DNA of 64,000 bases from Riptortus pedestris (Eukaryota > Arthropoda > Insecta > Hemiptera > Alydidae), in NCBI GenBank assembly GCA_019009955.1, contig CM032232.1:56938001-57002000 (forward strand), written 5' to 3'. Of this stretch, positions 60,301 through 64,000 are shown in pieces. A program made the position numbers and the translations under genes. The notes under the pieces are model-generated. The model was given only the letters and a program-made list of their open reading frames with translations. It was not told the DNA's origin and made no database searches. Within the stretch, counting starts at the first letter, position 1; every line of letters begins with the position of its first letter.

Positions 60301-61869
60301 CCTCCTAAATAAATTATTATCTTTTGGATGCACTAAATGACAAATTAATGAATTTGGAAGATCTGAAATTTGGTGAATCCATCTTCTCTGCCTAGTTAAC
60401 AGAAGGAAAGGATCAACAGATATGTTAGGAATAATGAAGGATGTCTATCCTAAGAAATAGATTCTTTTGACCAGGAGGCCTTTTAGGATCAAAAATTATG
60501 GAACTACTTTTTAGGATCCAATGGTAACATAATTGCTAAACCTTGCTCCCTAAGATATGGTCCAATTCATGGTTATTTATTTTTTGATATTTGGTGTGAA
60601 GTTGATGCTCTATCTGCAAAACATCCGTCATGCAGGAGCTGTGTAAATGGACAATGGTTTTGAATGGACCTCATTTTCATCATCTCCTTGGTAGAATTGA
60701 TGGACATTTGAGGAAAGAAAGTTTTTGAAAATTGTATCATGAGTAGAACCTCAATAGCTAATTTCCCTTGAAAGTTACAGACAAAATTCACTCTTTCCTA
60801 GTGCATATAAATTAATTTCTTTAGTTACTATCAACCCCACCTGCTTTACAGAATGGGAAAATTTTCAACAGATCACATTTTTAGCTTGATTATTTTTATT
60901 AACGCCCACTTTTTGCAACTTAGGCTAATTAGGATTTTTAGCTTGAAAAAAAAAAAGAATAGATAAAATGGGAATTGCAAATTACTTGACCATATATTAG
61001 TAAATCTTTCACAATGACAGAAAAATTCTCTCAGAAATGGATAACATGCTTAGGCTTAATAAGATATACCTGAATAGAAAGCATGAGAATAAGTACTATC
61101 CTATAAGGAAGCAAATCAATAATGAGGCTACCATTTGAAATTTGGCTGAGGAAATCAAAGGAGTTGATGAAAGAAGAAACGTAGATTAGGTCACCTAAAT
61201 GCTTCCAAGAGAGAAAAGCTAGTCTATGTCAAGATAACATCCAACAGTCGTAGGAGTCATGAATAACATACAATAATATGTAGTATAATTATTTCAAAGC
61301 TAAAGTTTAAAGAGTTTTTAGGATTAGTAGCAAGTGGTAGGAGCTTTCAACATAACACAGCGACACTCTACTCTACTCTTTAGAAATAAATGAATTTGTT
61401 TTACCCTATATAAAAGATAGCTCAACATTCAAACAGAAGTATCCTCCCCAGAGAGTTTTAAAATACTGGTTTTATCATAATTAAATTTGAAGCATGGCTT
61501 CAACAACATTCTAGCCATGGGGTTTTATTTGAATAAATATACATGGCCTCATCAAGTCCCCATGAAACCCAATAAATTAGTTTATTTGGGAAGTATGTAC
61601 ATAATCCAGAAGAATCTATGGGGTCACTGCCATAATAGTTCTTTCTGTCAGTTGACAAATACATTTTGGAACACCTAATTGGACCTAATGCAATTCCTAT
61701 AACTAATTAAATAGTTATATAACTGTGATCACAATTAAATAAAAGGATAGATTTTACAACATTAAAGTCACTCAGAAATAAAAATATAAACCTACTTTAT
61801 TAAAATAGCAGAACCTACAACAGTGCCAATAGCACTACCAATAAGTACAGGTTTACTAAATTTAACCAT
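53755..61869 (-). CDS. Short-chain dehydrogenase, retinol dehydrogenase 11-14-like
   Basis: Membrane-anchored NADP(H)-dependent oxidoreductase of the RDH11-14 type; family members interconvert retinol/retinal or other lipid carbonyls. Seven exons on the minus strand: 61869-61796, 60266-60101, 58852-58744, 57732-57587, 57478-57310, 54268-54061 and 53857-53755. All have GT-AG borders and consistent phases; 324 aa, a usual family length. The N-terminus has a hydrophobic anchor ([18 protein letters not shown], residues 7-24). Then come the cofactor loop TGANTGIG (47-54), CRD (72-74; Arg suggests NADP preference), NNAG (126-129), Asn149 in GVNHMGHF, the catalytic VSS (175-177), YAQSK (Tyr202/Lys206) and HPGIVET (231-237). 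All catalytic elements are intact. The ATG at 61869 is the only start giving the anchor. RDH13-like versus RDH12-like cannot be settled by eye. Confidence 0.95.
54329..54386. repeat. Compound (TG)n(TA)n microsatellite
   Basis: In the intron upstream (in gene sense) of SDR exon 6. Confidence 0.9.
54640..55040. repeat. Palindromic MITE-like family, right end
   Basis: Ends with GCATGTGGGAAATCTGCTTA, then GCAGCACCTGCGTGACAGAC (to 55034), the inverse of the left ends at 42371 and 45747. The inner part has TCAGTCTTCAGTAAAACCC. Confidence 0.6.
55670..56070. repeat. Palindromic MITE-like family copy
   Basis: AGCAGACTTCCCTCAAGGAA, TTCAGCTATTGAGGTTGCAC, TTTCCAGCCTTCAGTAACCC, then GAAATCTGACCAGGAGG and TTAGAGAGGGAG. 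In the SDR intron 54269-57309. Confidence 0.55.
56085..56815 (-). pseudogene. Non-LTR (LINE) reverse transcriptase relic
   Basis: Minus-strand frames, broken by many stops and shifts, show pieces in the expected order: [12 protein letters not shown] (like the SPVLFN block before the YADD motif), then [12 protein letters not shown] (like the conserved TVLYGSETW region), then LRWLDNPRG (like the terminal RWLDN segment). No intact frame. Lies in the SDR intron 54269-57309. Confidence 0.55.
57955..58290. repeat. Palindromic MITE-like family copy
   Basis: GTTTGTCACAGGTTCTGAAT, then AAACTAAGCAGATTTCTAAT. Further on are GGTTTACCTAAGGCTGAAAA and TATTTGGCAGAATCTGC. In the SDR intron 57733-58743. Confidence 0.5.
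58853..60100. other. SDR intron 2 content
   Basis: Contains a G-run near 59010 and a 66-codon lysine-rich plus-strand frame (59041-59241) with no recognised domain. Nothing else identified. Confidence 0.4.
60590..60790. repeat. Palindromic MITE-like family copy
   Basis: CCGTCATGCAGGAGCTGTGT, GAATGGACCTCATTTTCAT, GATGGACATTTGAGGAAAG, then ATGAGTAGAACCTCAATAGC and TTTCCCTTGAAAG. Matches 34395-34540 over most of its length. Confidence 0.55.
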
Positions 61870-62039
61870 TTCGAATAAAACTTTGGTGATAAATAAATTA
61901 ATTCATACAAAAACCTGGAGAGGTTATAAACCAATACCAAATAGGATATTCAGTCTCTGTACAACGAAGCTTAATCGAAGAGTACGAGTTAAAAGCAGGA
62001 ATCGCCAAATAAAAGCAGGCTGCACATCTCACCAATAAA

Positions 62040-62350
62040 AGCTCTTCACGCAGGGGCCGCGTAAAGTAAGCAGATGTCCTATGAGCTGGTATAACACACT
62101 AGTAATGTCATCTCACAATATATTCCGTATTTCTAAGTCAAAATTTGATGAGTAGTTGAGGGAGTTTACTGAAGTATGAAAATAAGAACTTGCTAATAAC
62201 TCACTTAATATTTGAGCTACATAAAATGTGTAGGACAATAATTGTAGAGCATGAATAGTTTAACAAGATTGGTTTTAATACATTTTATGATCCAACTCAT
62301 AATAAATGAGATATTTCGATTTTTCAATTATTCCCCCTCAATAACCCTTA
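62040..62350. repeat. Palindromic MITE-like family copy, left end
   Basis: CACGCAGGGGCCGCGTAAAG, then AAGCAGATGTCCTATGAGCT, followed by a decayed body to CAACTCATAATAAATGAGAT. Confidence 0.55.
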
Positions 62351-62689
62351 CTCCCCAAGGCCGATTTCGACCAATACCTAATATAATCCTTAGTGTTGAA
62401 ACGGTTAAATTTGAAAATGGTATTGATAAAATAAACATTTTTAAGTTAGGAACGCAAAATATTAATTAATAGAGTCTTCAAATAACGTATTTGCTTGTGC
62501 CTCACAAAGTAAAAGTTCAATGAAAGAAATATTTGGTAATATTATATTTATAACTTGATCTGTAGTTTTACAGTCTTCTGCCTATTTCAATAATAAAATA
62601 ATATGATGGTCTGAATTTGGTTGTCTATGTGGAGATTTGCCGTTTGGGTTAATATTGTTGCGAAAATTAAATAGATGAATAATCCTTCA

Positions 62690-62702
62690 GAGAGAGAGAG
62701 AG
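62690..62702. repeat. (AG)n short tract
   Basis: Six AG repeats about 130 bp upstream of the TATA box. Confidence 0.8.
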
Positions 62703-62827
62703 ATTCGCGTATTTGGAAAGTGTGACGTAGATCAAAGCAGCCGACAGGAAAGTTCTAGCCTCTATAGACTCTTCTAGCCCACCCTCGAATGAACGAGACA
62801 ATTCCCCTTTGATGTTTGCCGACAACC

Positions 62828-62859
62828 TATAAAGAGCGGCCAGCTGCGAGCCAGTCAGT
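62828..62859 (+). promoter_or_regulatory. Candidate core promoter: TATA box plus TCAGT initiator
   Basis: TATAAA at 62828-62833 and TCAGT at 62855-62859; the A of the initiator lies 29 nt from the first T, the classical arthropod spacing. The region is noticeably more GC-rich than its surroundings. A donor-like CT|GTGAGTAG follows at about 63148. Either a first exon of a plus-strand gene outside the window or the promoter of a retrotransposon LTR. Confidence 0.5.
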
Positions 62860-62985
62860 TTTATTCTCACCTGTCTTGATGTTCACATCAGTGCTACAGT
62901 GCGACTTAGTACAGTGCGGTAAAGTGTTTTTATAAGAAGAACAGTGTTGTGCCGTGACTGTAAGTAACAGTTTAGTGCCGTGTTT

Positions 62986-63078
62986 AAGACAGTGCAGTGC
63001 CGCGAAGTAAAGGACAGTGCAGTGCCGCGAAGTAGAAGACAGTGCAGTGCCGTGAAGCAAAGGACAGTGCAGTGCCGT
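62986..63078. repeat. 25-bp tandem repeat, about 3.7 units
   Basis: Units at 62986-63010, 63011-63035, 63036-63060 and 63061-63078 share GACAGTGCAGTGCCG. Diverged ACAGTG(C) copies extend left to about 62895. It lies in the presumptive leader downstream of the TATA/TCAGT promoter. Confidence 0.9.
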
Positions 63079-63675
63079 CTTTCTGTGAATTTCAGTGAAT
63101 TATTGGACTGTGACTCATTGAAGAACAATAACGCTATCAGAGTATACTGTGAGTAGTAATTAAGAATAATCACCAAGTTTATTGTGCATTGTGAAATAAA
63201 TTTTGCAGTGATAAAAACTGTGAAACTTGCGAGTATTTAATTTTGCAATCCAAAAGAACTCTTATTAAAAACGTTTATTACTGGTTTTGGTAATAAAAAC
63301 GTAACAATATTATTTGATAATTTCATCATCAAGAAGATACCTAGAAATGTTTTGAAACATGGATTCCGAAGATAGGTGGTTCTGATGGAGTGCTTGCTCT
63401 GAAAGCGAGTGTGGATCATGAAATTAACAGTTTCTAGAAGGGAAACCAATTTATTTCTTCCCGAAATTACAACTGGACGATAGTTCTTCGAGGTCTGGTC
63501 TTTTAATAATCATAAATTGGTTGACTTTTTCGGGCAAAATCTACAACAAGAAGAGCCTAAACCCATTTACTCGCTTCACAAAGTAAAACATGTTACTACT
63601 TGATTAATCCATTCTTGTCCAATTGTATTTTTTTTTATTTATTTGCCTCCACTCTATGCTACTTTGACTAATGGG
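63079..63675. other. Unassigned sequence downstream of the 25-bp repeats
   Basis: No coding frame with recognisable content. TACAACTGGACGATAG at about 63469 could be read as an LTR end plus primer-binding site, but no matching second LTR or gag-like frame is visible. Confidence 0.3.
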
Positions 63676-63857
63676 GACAAGTTATCTACAGATTACCACC
63701 CTTTTCTAGCCAGGGTGGGACTTAAGGAATTTATTTAATGAGTCCGTCAGTAAATAAATGTATACTGCCCAGGGCGGGAATCGAAACCGCCGCTCTATGT
63801 TTACCATATGAGATTAAGCTCAACCCCTTAATTCATACGGACAACCTGAGCCCCTAA
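63676..63857 (-). repeat. tRNA-derived SINE, best-preserved copy
   Basis: The minus strand begins GGGGCTCAGGTTGTCCGTAT, with an A-box-like segment TTAAGGGGTTGAGC and a B box GGTTTCGATTCC (consensus GGTTCGANTCC). A body then follows containing ACTCATTAAATAAATTCC and CCACCCTGGCTAGAAAAG. Body fragments recur at 13180, 18344, 40160 and 43335. Confidence 0.7.
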
Positions 63858-64000
63858 TGTTTTTTTAAAAAAAAAAAAGAAAAAAAAAAAAAAAGAAAAA
63901 CAAAGATGTCAGACTAACAGGAATGAAGTGTGGCGAGTAATTGACTGAAAACATATCTTGATGTGATACAAGATTAACTCCTGAGAGAGTTATGTAGAAT

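Noticed and set aside
62827..63176. Overlapping minus-strand frames of 77 and 97 codons rich in LHC/TAL repeats
   Set aside because: Antisense translation of the 25-bp tandem repeat.

Overview
This is 64 kb of arthropod, most likely insect, nuclear DNA. It is AT-rich, with multi-exon genes, GT-AG introns that are often kilobases long, dinucleotide microsatellites and many decayed transposable elements. Five protein-coding loci could be assembled exon by exon with consistent splice phases. I found no prokaryotic operon, CRISPR array, rRNA or functional tRNA gene. The order of insect cannot be fixed from the sequence alone.

Left to right. (1) 742-4708 (+) holds the last five coding exons of a class V P4-ATPase (ATP10-type lipid flippase); its final intron carries a fold-back mariner derivative. 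(2) About 4.7-15.6 kb is 3' flank and intergenic DNA with repeat relics, including two inverted-repeat elements and a striking double hairpin. (3) 16015-29820 (+) is a complete Caprin homologue (11 coding exons, 596 aa) with a short 5' non-coding exon and upstream ORFs. Its introns hold a SINE, fold-back repeats and a piggyBac-type MITE with TTAA duplications. (4) 31.8-41.7 kb is a transposon-rich interval with several copies of one non-autonomous Helitron family; one copy is interrupted by a second fold-back mariner. The small VMA21-like gene (39464-39881, minus) sits among them. (5) 44537-50565 (+) is a two-part locus: a lysine/glutamate-rich disordered exon and, beyond a Helitron-filled 3.7-kb intron, a conserved-looking 76-aa membrane protein. 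The two halves can be spliced in frame. (6) 52253-53269 is a degenerate mariner with recognisable inverted repeats. (7) 53755-61869 (minus) is a complete seven-exon short-chain dehydrogenase of the retinol dehydrogenase 11-14 type (324 aa), with a LINE relic in one intron. (8) 62.0-64 kb has a TATA plus initiator core promoter followed by 25-bp tandem repeats (possibly an LTR or an unrelated gene's leader), and a tRNA-derived SINE.

The genes are unrelated housekeeping functions: membrane lipid asymmetry, RNA-granule and translation control, V-ATPase assembly, and retinoid or carbonyl metabolism. They do not form a pathway. The interest lies mainly in the mobile DNA: a Helitron family with about 298-bp internal repeats and a head-to-tail junction, amplified fold-back mariners, a palindromic MITE-like family, and inverted repeats carrying a motif that resembles part of a hammerhead ribozyme core. 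I did not find a convincing new biological system.
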